Of a stretch of DNA of 64,000 bases, positions 26,825 through 35,076 are shown in pieces. Origin of the DNA: Prochlorococcus sp. MIT 1307 (GTDB lineage: Bacteria; Cyanobacteriota; Cyanobacteriia; PCC-6307; Cyanobiaceae); contig NZ_CP139301.1 of assembly GCF_034092395.1 (NCBI RefSeq), positions 1,736,001 through 1,800,000 of the forward strand, written 5' to 3'. Both the position numbers and the translations under genes were made by a program. The number at the start of each line of letters is the position of its first letter. The stretch's first letter is position 1. The notes below the pieces were generated by a model that worked only from the letters and a program-made list of their open reading frames with translations, did no database searches and was not told the DNA's origin.

Positions 26825-27571
26825 TTAACCGAATAGGACTTGAGTTAACAAGACATCAACTAACGAAACAGTTACAAGAGTCATTACCACTGCTCCAGTT
26901 GTGCTTGTCCCGACTTCTTTTGGCCCCCCTCTTGTTGTAAGACCCCAGCCACAGGCTATTACAGCGATTTGAAGCCCAAAAACCACAGCCTTGATGAGCA
27001 TGAATGGTAAGTCAGTGAGAACTAGCCAATCTCGAACCGAATTCCAGAACACACCTGGGGGGATCTGGTAAAGGGCCGTACTACTTATTTGGCCACTCCA
27101 TAAAGCGACACTAAAAAAAAGCAAGCATTGAACTGGGGCCATTATTACCATTGCTATCAATCTAGGGACGACAAGATATTCAACAGGGTCAGTTCTCAGC
27201 ATCGTTATTGCATCAATTTGTTCTGTAACTTTCATTGTTCCAAGTTGTGCTGCATAAGCCGTTGCAACTTTGCCCGTAAGAAGTGTTGCGGTAAGTAATG
27301 GTGCAATTTCTCTAGCCATCCCAATTGCTAATAGTCCCCCCACTTGTGATCCCACACCTTGTCTGCTTAGCTCAGCAGCTACTTGAATATTAAATACTGT
27401 TCCAGCAGCCACTCCAGTAATTAGAACAATAAGGAAGCTTCCTGGGCCAGCTTCAAGAAGTTGATCAAAGAGATCAATTCTGTCAATTTTTCCTCGTGCT
27501 ATTGCTGCTATCGCTTGCCCTCCAATGATCAGACTGCTTCCTAGTCTTTTGAGCCAGCGAGGGGAGTTCAT
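26825..27571 (-). CDS. mlaE: MlaE-family ABC transporter permease
   Basis: The 248-residue integral membrane permease has five spans and the MlaE/TGD1-type signature GVAAGTVFNIQVAAELSRQG, RAREIAPLLTATLL-like MAREIAPLLTATLLTGKV, and PRLIAMVIMAPV. In E. coli MlaE moves phospholipids between the outer and inner membranes; in plants TGD1 imports lipids into the chloroplast. The partner ATPase (MlaF) and substrate-binding protein (MlaD) are not in the window. Its start overlaps the MFS gene stop by four bases (ATGA), and DUF3119 follows six bases later. Confidence 0.88.
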   Translation of the reverse strand: MNSPRWLKRLGSSLIIGGQAIAAIARGKIDRIDLFDQLLEAGPGSFLIVLITGVAAGTVFNIQVAAELSRQGVGSQVGGLLAIGMAREIAPLLTATLLTGKVATAYAAQLGTMKVTEQIDAITMLRTDPVEYLVVPRLIAMVIMAPVQCLLFFSVALWSGQISSTALYQIPPGVFWNSVRDWLVLTDLPFMLIKAVVFGLQIAVIACGWGLTTRGGPKEVGTSTTGAVVMTLVTVSLVDVLLTQVLFG

Positions 27572-29016
27572 GAGACCAAAACCTTAACGGTTTTGGATTG
27601 ATTTGGCCAATGGCGCATCACTCTCAAACCAATTGCAACGAGTAGAGCAGGTATCAACCCCATGAACAATCGAATTGTGAGGACAGCTGATGCTGGTTGA
27701 TCTGCAAAGGTCATTGCGCCGGTGCATTCTGGAGCGGATTGATAGCCAGCCAGCCAAAGTAAACAAGTCACCAGCAATACACTTAGAGCAACTAGGATTT
27801 TTTGAATTAATACCATCCAGGCCGTATATGAACCTGCAGGTTTATCTGGATCTGAATCGATTGCATCTGGCAGTAGAGACCATGGAATTAAATAAGCGGT
27901 AGAAGCTCCAAAACCAGCAAGAAGAATGCAGGCAACAAGTGAAAGCATTTTTAATCCGTCAGCACTTGCTATATCTAGAAGGCTAAAAACATTTACTTGA
28001 TGTGATAAAGGTGGCAAAAACATTGTCAAGATGCATGCTCCTATCCATAGCCCTCCCCCTTTGTTAAGTGCTTTAATCCGTCCATGCTTATTGGAGTACA
28101 CACTCCAAGTTTGAAGGCCTGCTAGTGCACTGATTTGAAATAGTAATAAGAGCCATGTAGATATCGTCACTGGAAGCCTTATGACTTGGACCAGATAAAA
28201 GAGAGCAACAGTTTGCATTAGCTGCAGCCCGCACCAGAGAAGTAAATAGAGACTGAGAACTTTAATAAAATAGTTGTTTCTTATTATTCGGCTTAATTGG
28301 TTTAGTAATGGCTCTGTTTTCTGTTTAGGCTGTTGAGCTTTCTTTGCAAAAGGTGCGAGTCCCCAGCAGCAACAAAGGGTAGTTAATGTTGCTATTGTGC
28401 CAGTAATACGGCCCATTTCTATATAACCAGCAGTCCCTTTACTGGTTAGAAGGGACGCTACTAATAAGCCAGTTAAACTTGCAATTATTGACCCTGTGAA
28501 TCTTGCTGCATTTAAACGCGTACGGATTGATGTTTGAGTGGTTAGTTCTGAAGCGAGGGCTGCATATGGAAGGTTGACACTGGTGTAAGCAGTCATCAGT
28601 AGCACCACTATAAATACGTAATAGAAGGTTTTTTCGAATACGCCTCCAGGTGGAACCCACCATATGGCCGCCAAACTTATCCCTAACGGTGCGGCCCCTA
28701 TTGCTATCCATGGAAGGCGCGGCCCCCATCGTGAACGAGTGTGATCGCTAAGCCAACCTATTAAGGGATCGTTGAAGGCATCCCATAATTTTGTGACTGT
28801 TAAAAGTACTCCTCCAACCCAGACAGGAAGGCTTGCTGCGCATGTAAAGAATGGAAGTAAATAAAAGCCCAATTGAGCTGCTGCTAGACCAGTGCCAGCA
28901 TCTCCTAAGCCATATGAGAACATCAGCCTTTGACGGTATCCCCTTTCGATTGTTTTGGAATTCTTCAAGCTTTCTAAAGGGGGACTCGCGAGGTCATAAT
29001 GCAGTGGTACTTGCAA
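27568..29016 (-). CDS. MFS sugar:cation symporter, GPH (MelB-like) family
   Basis: A 482-residue membrane protein with 12 predicted spans. The signature DPLIGWLSDHTRSRWGPR in the first cytoplasmic loop matches MelB-type glycoside-pentoside-hexuronide symporters, which take up sugars with Na+ or H+. FSYGLGDAGTGLA opens the first span. The start is uncertain: the TTG at 29016 gives an N-terminal tail of about 30 polar residues, and the ATG at Met32 is an alternative. The final part (SWLLPDAIDSDPDKPAGSY) is the second MelB-like loop. It is at the head of the minus-strand cluster leading to mlaE. The substrate is unknown. Confidence 0.82.
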   Translation of the reverse strand: MQVPLHYDLASPPLESLKNSKTIERGYRQRLMFSYGLGDAGTGLAAAQLGFYLLPFFTCAASLPVWVGGVLLTVTKLWDAFNDPLIGWLSDHTRSRWGPRLPWIAIGAAPLGISLAAIWWVPPGGVFEKTFYYVFIVVLLMTAYTSVNLPYAALASELTTQTSIRTRLNAARFTGSIIASLTGLLVASLLTSKGTAGYIEMGRITGTIATLTTLCCCWGLAPFAKKAQQPKQKTEPLLNQLSRIIRNNYFIKVLSLYLLLWCGLQLMQTVALFYLVQVIRLPVTISTWLLLLFQISALAGLQTWSVYSNKHGRIKALNKGGGLWIGACILTMFLPPLSHQVNVFSLLDIASADGLKMLSLVACILLAGFGASTAYLIPWSLLPDAIDSDPDKPAGSYTAWMVLIQKILVALSVLLVTCLLWLAGYQSAPECTGAMTFADQPASAVLTIRLFMGLIPALLVAIGLRVMRHWPNQSKTVKVLVS

Positions 29017-29053
29017 AAAGGTTCACCTTCATGGATGGCCTTTTGCCTTGTGT

Positions 29054-29124
<71 letters not shown>

Positions 29125-29134
29125 TCTTGATTAA

Positions 29135-31219
29135 TCAGAGTTTAATAGTTGAGGCATATTTGCTATCCAATAAAACAACAAGGCTTTTGCGGGCTAATCC
29201 AATAATTTGTTGATTAGGTTGTTTGACTGGGCTTATTAGATCATTTGGACTTTTCGAGGCAGTATCTAAAAGTCTTTCCCAAGAGCAAATTGGTGTAGGC
29301 AGTTCAAAAGACATTTTTTTGCTGTAGCTATTCAATCCCATCCACAACACTGCTCCTTGTTTACCTTGGTTGATGCTGTAACTGATTGTGTGAGACCAAT
29401 GCCCCCAATCGGGCTGATTGACTTTGATCCCATGCCACTGCACCCAGAAATTATCTGAATTGCTTTTGCAATTCTCTTCAGCATCATTTGGGAGATTTTC
29501 AGGACTAAATAGCTGAGGAAGTAGTTTTCGAACGATTAACAATTTCTTCACATATGCGTGTAAGTCAAGGTCGCATTGGTTTGGGTGCCAAATCATCCAC
29601 CCAAGCTGGTTGTTTTGGCACCAACTGTTGTTATTCCCTCCTTGACTTCTTCCAACTTCATCCCCCATTGACAACATAGGTATCCCTGGAGAAAGAAGAA
29701 GTGAAGAAATAAGATTAAGCTTTTGCCGTCTTCGAAGACTAGTTATCTCTATGTCACTAGTAGGTCCTTCAACATTGTTATTCCAGCTGTTGTTGTGATT
29801 CTCTCCATCACGATTATTTTCTCCATTTGCCAAGTTGTGCTTGACGCTGTAACTCACTAAATCATGCAGAGTGAATCCATCATGGGCTGTGATGAAGTTA
29901 ATTGAACGGTTTTGGGCATTTTGGGCTTTGTATAACTCTTTACTACCCCTCAACCTGTCTTTCAATGACCAAACACTATTTTTTTCTCCTTTCCAGAACT
30001 TACGCAGATCGTCTCTGAAGTGACCATTCCAAGTGCTGATTCTGGTCGCAGGAAAATCTGATAATCGATAAAGCCCTCCACAATCCCAGGGCTCACTTAT
30101 TAGTTTTAAATCACTTAAAGTTGGGTCTGATTCAATTTCTTCGAATAATGGTGGGGAGTTAAGTGGAGCTAAATCCTCCCCTCTGCTAAGAGCAATACCC
30201 AAATCAAATCGGAAGCCATCAACACCTAGCTCGATGGCCCAGCAGCGCATTGATTCGATAATTAATTGCCTTACTAGAGGCCTATTGGCGGCAATACTGT
30301 TACCACATCCACTGACATCTAGATATTCACCTTTTTTGTTTTGGTAGTAATAGAGAGACTCGTCAAAACCACGCCAACTGATCACAGGCCCATCTTTATT
30401 GCCTTCAGTGGTGTGGTTGTAAACAACATCAATTACGACTTCTAATCCTTGGTCATGGCATGCTGCCACTAAGTTACGGACTTGATTTCGGGCTTTTAAA
30501 GGGTCGTTTCCAACAATATAATTTTGATGTGGGGTGAACCAATTAATAGGGCTATACCCCCAGTAATTTTGAACTCCTTCTGGTGCATCTGAAGGGTCAA
30601 AAGAAAATACAGGAAGTAATTCAATTGTCGTGACCCCTAAGTCACGCAAGTAAGGGATTTTTTCTATTAATCCAATGAACGTTCCTTTGCAAGAAAAATC
30701 AACATTAGAGTCAGGGTTTTTGGTAAATCCTCCTAAATGAAGTTCGTAGATAATGCTTCGGCTCCAAAGATGCTTAGGGCGGGGATGAGATTCGAAATCG
30801 AAATGATCTCGTTCGCAAACAACACCTTTTAAGCATGAATGAAAATTTGGTGACGCTCCAGTTGCTTTATCCCTTTGATAAGTCTCCCAACCACAAATGG
30901 CTCTAGCACATGGGTCTAAGAGCACTTTGTTTGATTGCGACAAATTGCTTTGCGCTTCTCCCTCCTTAAAAACTCTGTAGCCATAACAGCACCCTGCATT
31001 TAATCCTTCAATTTCAATATGCCAGTAGTCACCAGAACGATTTTTATTGCTTAGCTTGAAAACATGTTCTGGACTGCTTTCATTTTCACTAGCAAATAAG
31101 AGCAGCTCCAAGCTGCTAGCTGTTGGTGCAGCTATGCAGAAATTCACACCTCTCTTAGTAATAGTGCTCCCAAGTGGCCAGGGCTTTCCTTCATGAATCT
31201 TGCTCACTGTTTTTCCCAC
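29135..31219 (-). CDS. glgX: Glycogen debranching enzyme / isoamylase GlgX
   Basis: This GH13 enzyme cuts alpha-1,6 branches in glycogen, the carbon store cyanobacteria mobilise at night. The 694-residue protein has an N-terminal CBM48 domain (about 1-110), then the catalytic barrel. Nucleophile Asp339 sits in GFRFDLGIALS, acid/base Glu376 in ISEPWDCGG, and the transition-state pair His446-Asp447 in ITAHDGFTL. VVYNHT (about 265-270) is conserved region I. The start is a GTG at 31219 and lies opposite the degenerate MBL gene, divergently. Confidence 0.95.
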   Translation of the reverse strand: MGKTVSKIHEGKPWPLGSTITKRGVNFCIAAPTASSLELLLFASENESSPEHVFKLSNKNRSGDYWHIEIEGLNAGCCYGYRVFKEGEAQSNLSQSNKVLLDPCARAICGWETYQRDKATGASPNFHSCLKGVVCERDHFDFESHPRPKHLWSRSIIYELHLGGFTKNPDSNVDFSCKGTFIGLIEKIPYLRDLGVTTIELLPVFSFDPSDAPEGVQNYWGYSPINWFTPHQNYIVGNDPLKARNQVRNLVAACHDQGLEVVIDVVYNHTTEGNKDGPVISWRGFDESLYYYQNKKGEYLDVSGCGNSIAANRPLVRQLIIESMRCWAIELGVDGFRFDLGIALSRGEDLAPLNSPPLFEEIESDPTLSDLKLISEPWDCGGLYRLSDFPATRISTWNGHFRDDLRKFWKGEKNSVWSLKDRLRGSKELYKAQNAQNRSINFITAHDGFTLHDLVSYSVKHNLANGENNRDGENHNNSWNNNVEGPTSDIEITSLRRRQKLNLISSLLLSPGIPMLSMGDEVGRSQGGNNNSWCQNNQLGWMIWHPNQCDLDLHAYVKKLLIVRKLLPQLFSPENLPNDAEENCKSNSDNFWVQWHGIKVNQPDWGHWSHTISYSINQGKQGAVLWMGLNSYSKKMSFELPTPICSWERLLDTASKSPNDLISPVKQPNQQIIGLARKSLVVLLDSKYASTIKL

Positions 31220-31276
31220 CGGTTAAGCAGTAAGCATTTCGACCAAACTAATGGCTTAGGGCCTTTTAACAATCTA

Positions 31277-31924
31277 ATGGTGCCTATTTCATCAGCTGAC
31301 TCTGGCAATCAGCCAAAACAGCTGAAAAGTGCCCTTTGGGCCTTCCCTCCCAATAATCTATGTAATGGCAATAGATCTTGGTGGCTTGGTTGTGACCCTG
31401 AGCCTATTTTGATCGACTGTCCGCCTGTTAACGAAACAACTATAAATTTTTTGAAGAGTGTTTCACTTGGGCGTCAATCACTGATTGTTCTTACCAGTAG
31501 AGAAGCCCATGGAAGAGTTTCTGAATTGCAGGATGCATTGGAATGGCCAGTTCTTGTTCAGGAACAGGAGGCATATTTACTTCCAGGATTACTGCAATTA
31601 AAAAGTTTTTCTGCAAATCATGAAACGGTATCGGGTTTGCGCTTGCTTTGGACGCCAGGTCCCACTCCAGGAAGTTGTGTTGTTTATGCTCCGCCACCAT
31701 GGAATGTGCTGTTCTGCGGACGTTTGCTGATTCCGTTGAAATCAAATCAATTGATATCTTTGCGCACAAAAAGTACTTTTCATTGGACTAGACAGCAAAA
31801 GAGTTTAAAGAAGCTGCGCCAATGGCTGCCTCGAGACCCCTTCCCAGAACTGGCTTCTGGGGCAGGCGCGAATTTACATCGAGGGGGGAAACTGTACAAA
31901 TGGGAGTGTTGGAAGTCACCTTAA
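31277..31924 (+). CDS. Metallo-beta-lactamase-fold protein lacking metal ligands
   Basis: The 215-residue protein retains the MBL outline: an N-terminal WWLGCDPEPILIDCPP strand pair, VLTSREAHGRVSELQ where active members have the HxHxDH loop, and TPGPTPGSCVVYAPP where active members have HTPGHTPGS. LFCGRLL replaces the usual LFxGD. Each of these changes removes a metal ligand, so it is probably catalytically dead, with a structural or binding role. The start is taken as the ATG at 31277; the frame is open back to 31193 inside glgX on the other strand. The last 30 residues are basic. Its function is unknown. Confidence 0.72.
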   Translation: MVPISSADSGNQPKQLKSALWAFPPNNLCNGNRSWWLGCDPEPILIDCPPVNETTINFLKSVSLGRQSLIVLTSREAHGRVSELQDALEWPVLVQEQEAYLLPGLLQLKSFSANHETVSGLRLLWTPGPTPGSCVVYAPPPWNVLFCGRLLIPLKSNQLISLRTKSTFHWTRQQKSLKKLRQWLPRDPFPELASGAGANLHRGGKLYKWECWKSP

Positions 31925-32089
31925 AAGGCAAGCCTTAAGGATTATCCAAGCTATAAAGCGTTGCGCCACAGCGTCTTTCGGTTGCCGCCAGAGCATTTGC
32001 TCCATACGATTAACGCGTTCGCGATTTTGATGGTGAATTCCTTTTTTGATTTCACCACTTAATGCCCTCTGTTAAATCACCCCTTCCAA

Positions 32090-32365
32090 ATGAACAAAGC
32101 AGATTTGGTCAACCTAGTTGCAGCTCGTACCGAGCTAACTAAGACAGATGTTTCTCTTGTTATCGATGCCGCTATCGACACCATTATTGATTCTGTCGTG
32201 GAGGGCAAAAAGGTCTCCATTCTTGGTTTCGGCTCCTTTGAGCCACGTGATCGCTCAGCTCGCCAGGGCCTAAATCCAAAGACTGGTGAGAAAATTAAAA
32301 TTCCTGCAAAGCGTGTTCCTGCTTTTACTGCAGGCAAAATGTTCAAAGATCGCGTTCAGGGTTGA
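32090..32365 (+). CDS. hup: Nucleoid protein HU
   Basis: HU is a small dimeric DNA-bending protein that compacts the nucleoid. The 91-residue sequence begins MNKADLVNLVAART and carries VSILGFGSFEPRDRSARQG and the C-terminal RNPKTGEKI-like NPKTGEKIKIPAKRVPAF, which form the beta arm that enters the minor groove. There is one canonical HU-length domain with no extension. It is followed 20 bases later by a strong intrinsic terminator, so it is probably a single-gene transcript. The 165 bases upstream carry no ORF and probably its promoter. Confidence 0.97.
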   Translation: MNKADLVNLVAARTELTKTDVSLVIDAAIDTIIDSVVEGKKVSILGFGSFEPRDRSARQGLNPKTGEKIKIPAKRVPAFTAGKMFKDRVQG

Positions 32366-32385
32366 AAAAATACGTTCTCTTTTTG

Positions 32386-32416
32386 GTGAGTGGTCTAAAA
32401 ACCACTCACTTTTTTT
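32386..32416 (+). terminator. Rho-independent terminator after HU
   Basis: A perfect 9-base stem GTGAGTGGT/ACCACTCAC with a six-base loop (CTAAAA) is followed by seven T. It begins 20 bases after the HU stop codon. It fits a classic intrinsic terminator on the + strand. Confidence 0.92.
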
Positions 32417-32450
32417 GTGATTATTTAGATGAAGCTCTTAAAACAAATTA

Positions 32451-33377
32451 ATGGGCTCGCATTCAAAACTCCCTGAAGAACTTTTGACGTTATTAAAAGA
32501 AGGCGAGAGGCTTCGTTCTCAATATTATCGGGGGCGTTTTGCTCCATCTCCTTCGGGTCCATTGCATTTAGGTAATTTGCGAACGGCTTTAGTTTCTTGG
32601 CTACGCGCTCGCTTGAGAGGAGGCGAATGGCTTTTAAGAATTGATGATTTGGATACCCCTAGAAATCGCTCTGGGGCTCTTGAGAGTATTCAGAAAGACC
32701 TTTCTTGGCTTGGTCTGAATTGGGATGGCCCGATTATTTTGCAGAGCAAGCGGCGAAAGTTATATGAATCTGTTCTTTTGGCTTTAAAACAGCAGGGCAA
32801 GTTATATCCATGTCGATGTAGTCGGCGTCTGTTGGGAAACAGAAATGGATTAAATGATGGGGATGGAAGCAATATTTATCCCGGCACTTGTAGAGAGTTG
32901 GGTTTGCCTTGGGATGCTACGGATGGAAGGTTGCCAAGCTTGAGATTACGAGTAGGGAAGAAATTTTCTAATACATCTGGAGATGTTCTTGTAAGGCGAG
33001 CCGATGGATTTATTGCATATCATTTGGCTTCTGTTTCTGACGAGTTGTTTTTAGGAATTAATGAGGTCGTCAGGGGGGAAGATTTAGCAAAGGCTTTGAC
33101 TTCTCAACTTGCTGTTATTGATGCTTTGAAGCAGAAGCCTATTGCTTTTTTGCATACTCCTCTTTTTCTTGGGACTGATGGGATAAAACTTTCGAAGCGA
33201 CAAGGTGGGGAGGCCGCAATGTCAACTCACGCGGAGTTCATGAATGCTGAGAATTTAATTGGCTTTTTAGCTGCAACTTTGGACCTTGTGCCTCAAGGCT
33301 CTGAATTATCTGCCTTAGAGCTTCTAAGTGAACTAAGAAATAACCAAGGCTCTATTGATACCGTTTTAACTGCCTGA
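32451..33377 (+). CDS. gluQ: Glutamyl-Q tRNA(Asp) synthetase
   Basis: GluQ-RS attaches glutamate to queuosine at position 34 of tRNA-Asp. It is a truncated relative of glutamyl-tRNA synthetase lacking the anticodon-binding domain, and the 308-residue length fits. Motifs are GRFAPSPSGPLHLGNLRTA (HIGH region), RIDDLDTPR, LHTPLFLGTDGIKLSKRQ (KMSKS-like), and the zinc site CRCS with a later YPGTC. It begins after the HU terminator and ends at the large inverted repeat. Synthesis of queuosine itself is not encoded in the window. Confidence 0.93.
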   Translation: MGSHSKLPEELLTLLKEGERLRSQYYRGRFAPSPSGPLHLGNLRTALVSWLRARLRGGEWLLRIDDLDTPRNRSGALESIQKDLSWLGLNWDGPIILQSKRRKLYESVLLALKQQGKLYPCRCSRRLLGNRNGLNDGDGSNIYPGTCRELGLPWDATDGRLPSLRLRVGKKFSNTSGDVLVRRADGFIAYHLASVSDELFLGINEVVRGEDLAKALTSQLAVIDALKQKPIAFLHTPLFLGTDGIKLSKRQGGEAAMSTHAEFMNAENLIGFLAATLDLVPQGSELSALELLSELRNNQGSIDTVLTA

Positions 33378-33454
33378 GGCATTGTCTATAGCGTGTAAAA
33401 CCCTTTTCGAGGACTACTTAGGGTCAATTGGTCTTGACTTTTATTTAACCAGTA

Positions 33455-33515
33455 AAAAGGCAAAATCCACCAAGACACTTTTTGGTAAAGCATCTTGGTG
33501 GCACTTTTGCCTTTT
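33455..33515 (+). repeat. Large imperfect inverted repeat after gluQ
   Basis: Two arms, AAAAGGCAAAATCCACCAAGA (33455-33475) and a matching right arm (33493-33515), form 20 pairs broken only by a one-against-three internal loop, with a 17-base apical loop. The right arm ends in TTTT and the left begins with AAAA, so the same structure may stop transcription from both sides. It lies between the convergent gluQ and small membrane protein genes and could serve as their shared terminator. Confidence 0.75.
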
Positions 33516-33570
33516 CAGTGTGCTCGCAAAGAGCACTTTATGCTTCAGGAGGGGATTGATCTCCTGGCTT

Positions 33571-33783
33571 TTAGAAGGCTACTGGAGCTTGATTGTCAGT
33601 TATGAAGAAGAAGACTCCTAAAGCAGCTCCAACAATGAACATTGGCAGGCCAACTAATAAATGGGAGGTGCTGAAACCTACTTGATTAGAACGCAGGGCG
33701 ATATATCCAGCACCTGCTGCTCCCGCTGCTAAGGGAATTGCTGCGTGTAGAAAGCCTGCAACAGCGTGGTAATCGAAATACAT
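33571..33783 (-). CDS. Small two-span membrane protein, 70 aa
   Basis: A 70-residue protein starting at the second ATG of the frame (MYFDYHAVAGFLHAA). Two hydrophobic segments (about 12-28 with AAIPLAAGAAGAGYIAL, and 42-62 with LLVGLPMFIVGAALGVFFF) should cross the membrane as a hairpin. There is no domain I can name. The Ala/Gly-rich first span and small size resemble assembly or accessory proteins of cyanobacterial membrane complexes, but this is inference only. It lies downstream of, and convergent with, gluQ. Confidence 0.62.
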   Translation of the reverse strand: MYFDYHAVAGFLHAAIPLAAGAAGAGYIALRSNQVGFSTSHLLVGLPMFIVGAALGVFFFITDNQAPVAF

Positions 33784-34025
33784 CCTTAAAATTGATTTTC
33801 TTGCCAAATAGAGTATCTCAGTAAATCGTTGCTATTGAAGATCTTGTCATCTATTTGATTTATCTTTGTCAAGTTGCTTTGCCAATTTCCCCCTTTTTTG
33901 GGGGTTTGATCAGGTGAGGCAGGTTAAAGGGGGTATGAATCAAGTCCTTCACTTAATGAAGAACCAATTTTGCTTGTTACAGCCAGGAGTTGCTCTGACT
34001 GGTCAATCACTTCTTTTAGCAAGGA

Positions 34026-34373
34026 ATGAATACCTTGAGTTTGAATAGCAAGATTCCTTTGATGTTTATGCTCCTGGTTGTATTGATTGGAGGCAGTGGG
34101 AGCAATACCTTGTCTGGGGAGGTCGAGCCTTTATCAAAATTAACGTCCTTATCCACTGCTTGCTTAGAGACTAGTCGAGTTTCAACTTGTAGAAGAGCAT
34201 TGTCTCGTTCGGAAGTGTTACAGCGCCAAGCAGCTTCAATTGGAAACTATGCTTGTCAATCGCATTTGTTAGGGCTAGGAGCTGATTTGCTTATGGCTTC
34301 TTTTAATGAAGGGCGAGATGTATCGGTCAAGAGAATGCTAAAAGAAGTGCAAATTCTTTGTAGAGATCTTTAA
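34026..34373 (+). CDS. Exported small hypothetical protein, 115 aa
   Basis: A 115-residue protein with a signal peptide (KIPLMFMLLVVLIGGSGS) and a mature part of about 85 residues with four cysteines: LSTACLETSRVSTCRR, YACQSHLLGLG and ILCRDL. These could form two disulfides in the periplasm or lumen. The mature helical part includes LSRSEVLQRQAASIG. I do not recognise a family. It lies in the gene-poor region; the 5' neighbour is the minus-strand small membrane protein. A CCCCC/GGGGG hairpin sits upstream at 33889-33904. Confidence 0.55.
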   Translation: MNTLSLNSKIPLMFMLLVVLIGGSGSNTLSGEVEPLSKLTSLSTACLETSRVSTCRRALSRSEVLQRQAASIGNYACQSHLLGLGADLLMASFNEGRDVSVKRMLKEVQILCRDL

Positions 34374-34773
34374 TTAAATCTCTGAAGCCAAATGAATCCA
34401 ATAAATAAATTCTAGATGACTTTTAAGAGGTATTACCAAAGCTCTGCCAATAATCTGAGTGGTATTAAATTAATTTTTCTATTGTTTGGTATTGACATTT
34501 TTCAGGTGATTCTAAGGGATAGTTTTTCTGGGGCAAACAAATATATCTAGATTCCATACTGTTTATATGGTTATGATTTTGTTTACACTTAACAAGAGAG
34601 TTTTTAGGAGTGGCATTATGCTTTTTCAAAGCCTGAGCTGGTTCTTTATGGCTTTAGACCTTTGATTATCGCCTAAATTTTTAGCCTTAGATGAGCAAGC
34701 TTTACGTTTGAGTGCTCATTTTAGACTTTACGTGTATTCATAGTGTTATTAATTGATAAGTCTTTTTAGCGAG
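34374..34773. other. 400-base AT-rich gap
   Basis: No long ORF is present. A 15-codon ORF (34618-34665, ATG preceded by AGGAG nine bases upstream) encodes a short hydrophobic peptide, MLFQSLSWFFMALDL. Its reality is uncertain. A TTGACA hexamer occurs near 34491, but no matching -10 element is convincing. Confidence 0.5.
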
Positions 34774-35076
34774 ATGGACGAAACCAAAAGCTCTTCAGGG
34801 AAAGGCATGGGTGCTAGTCAAGGAAGTCAGAAATTAGGTGGGGAGCAGTCCCAAAAATCCAAAAAAAAGAAATGGACCAATAAATCAGGTGCGCCATCTG
34901 ATGGCAGAGAGGTACTTCTTAAAGTAGGTGGTCTGGAGTACAAGGCTCCAGGGAGAAGGCAAAGAGTTGTTCTGGGAGGAATTGTCTTAGGGGGAAATTT
35001 AATCCTGGTTTTGGCTGTAATCCTGTATTTCTATAATCCCTCATTTAAAGAGTTTATAATTCATGTTGGGAAGTAA
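34774..35076 (+). CDS. Small protein with C-terminal membrane anchor, 100 aa
   Basis: From the ATG at 34774 it has 100 residues. Residues 1-45 are Ser/Gly/Lys-rich and look disordered (KSSSGKGMGASQGS). There follows a short conserved-looking VLLKVGGLEYKAPGRRQR, then one membrane span near residues 68-88 (VLGGIVLGGNLILVLAVILYF) and a short tail. This is a tail-anchored layout with a basic cytosolic N-terminus. I cannot name the family. It is followed by a perfect AT-rich hairpin, perhaps its terminator. Confidence 0.6.
   Translation: MDETKSSSGKGMGASQGSQKLGGEQSQKSKKKKWTNKSGAPSDGREVLLKVGGLEYKAPGRRQRVVLGGIVLGGNLILVLAVILYFYNPSFKEFIIHVGK

Noticed and set aside
33382-33621. 79-codon ORF on the + strand after gluQ
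   Set aside because: It crosses the large inverted repeat and overlaps the small membrane protein gene antisense; no domain.
34491-34530. Promoter with TTGACA at 34491
   Set aside because: No acceptable -10 hexamer at 16-18 bases.
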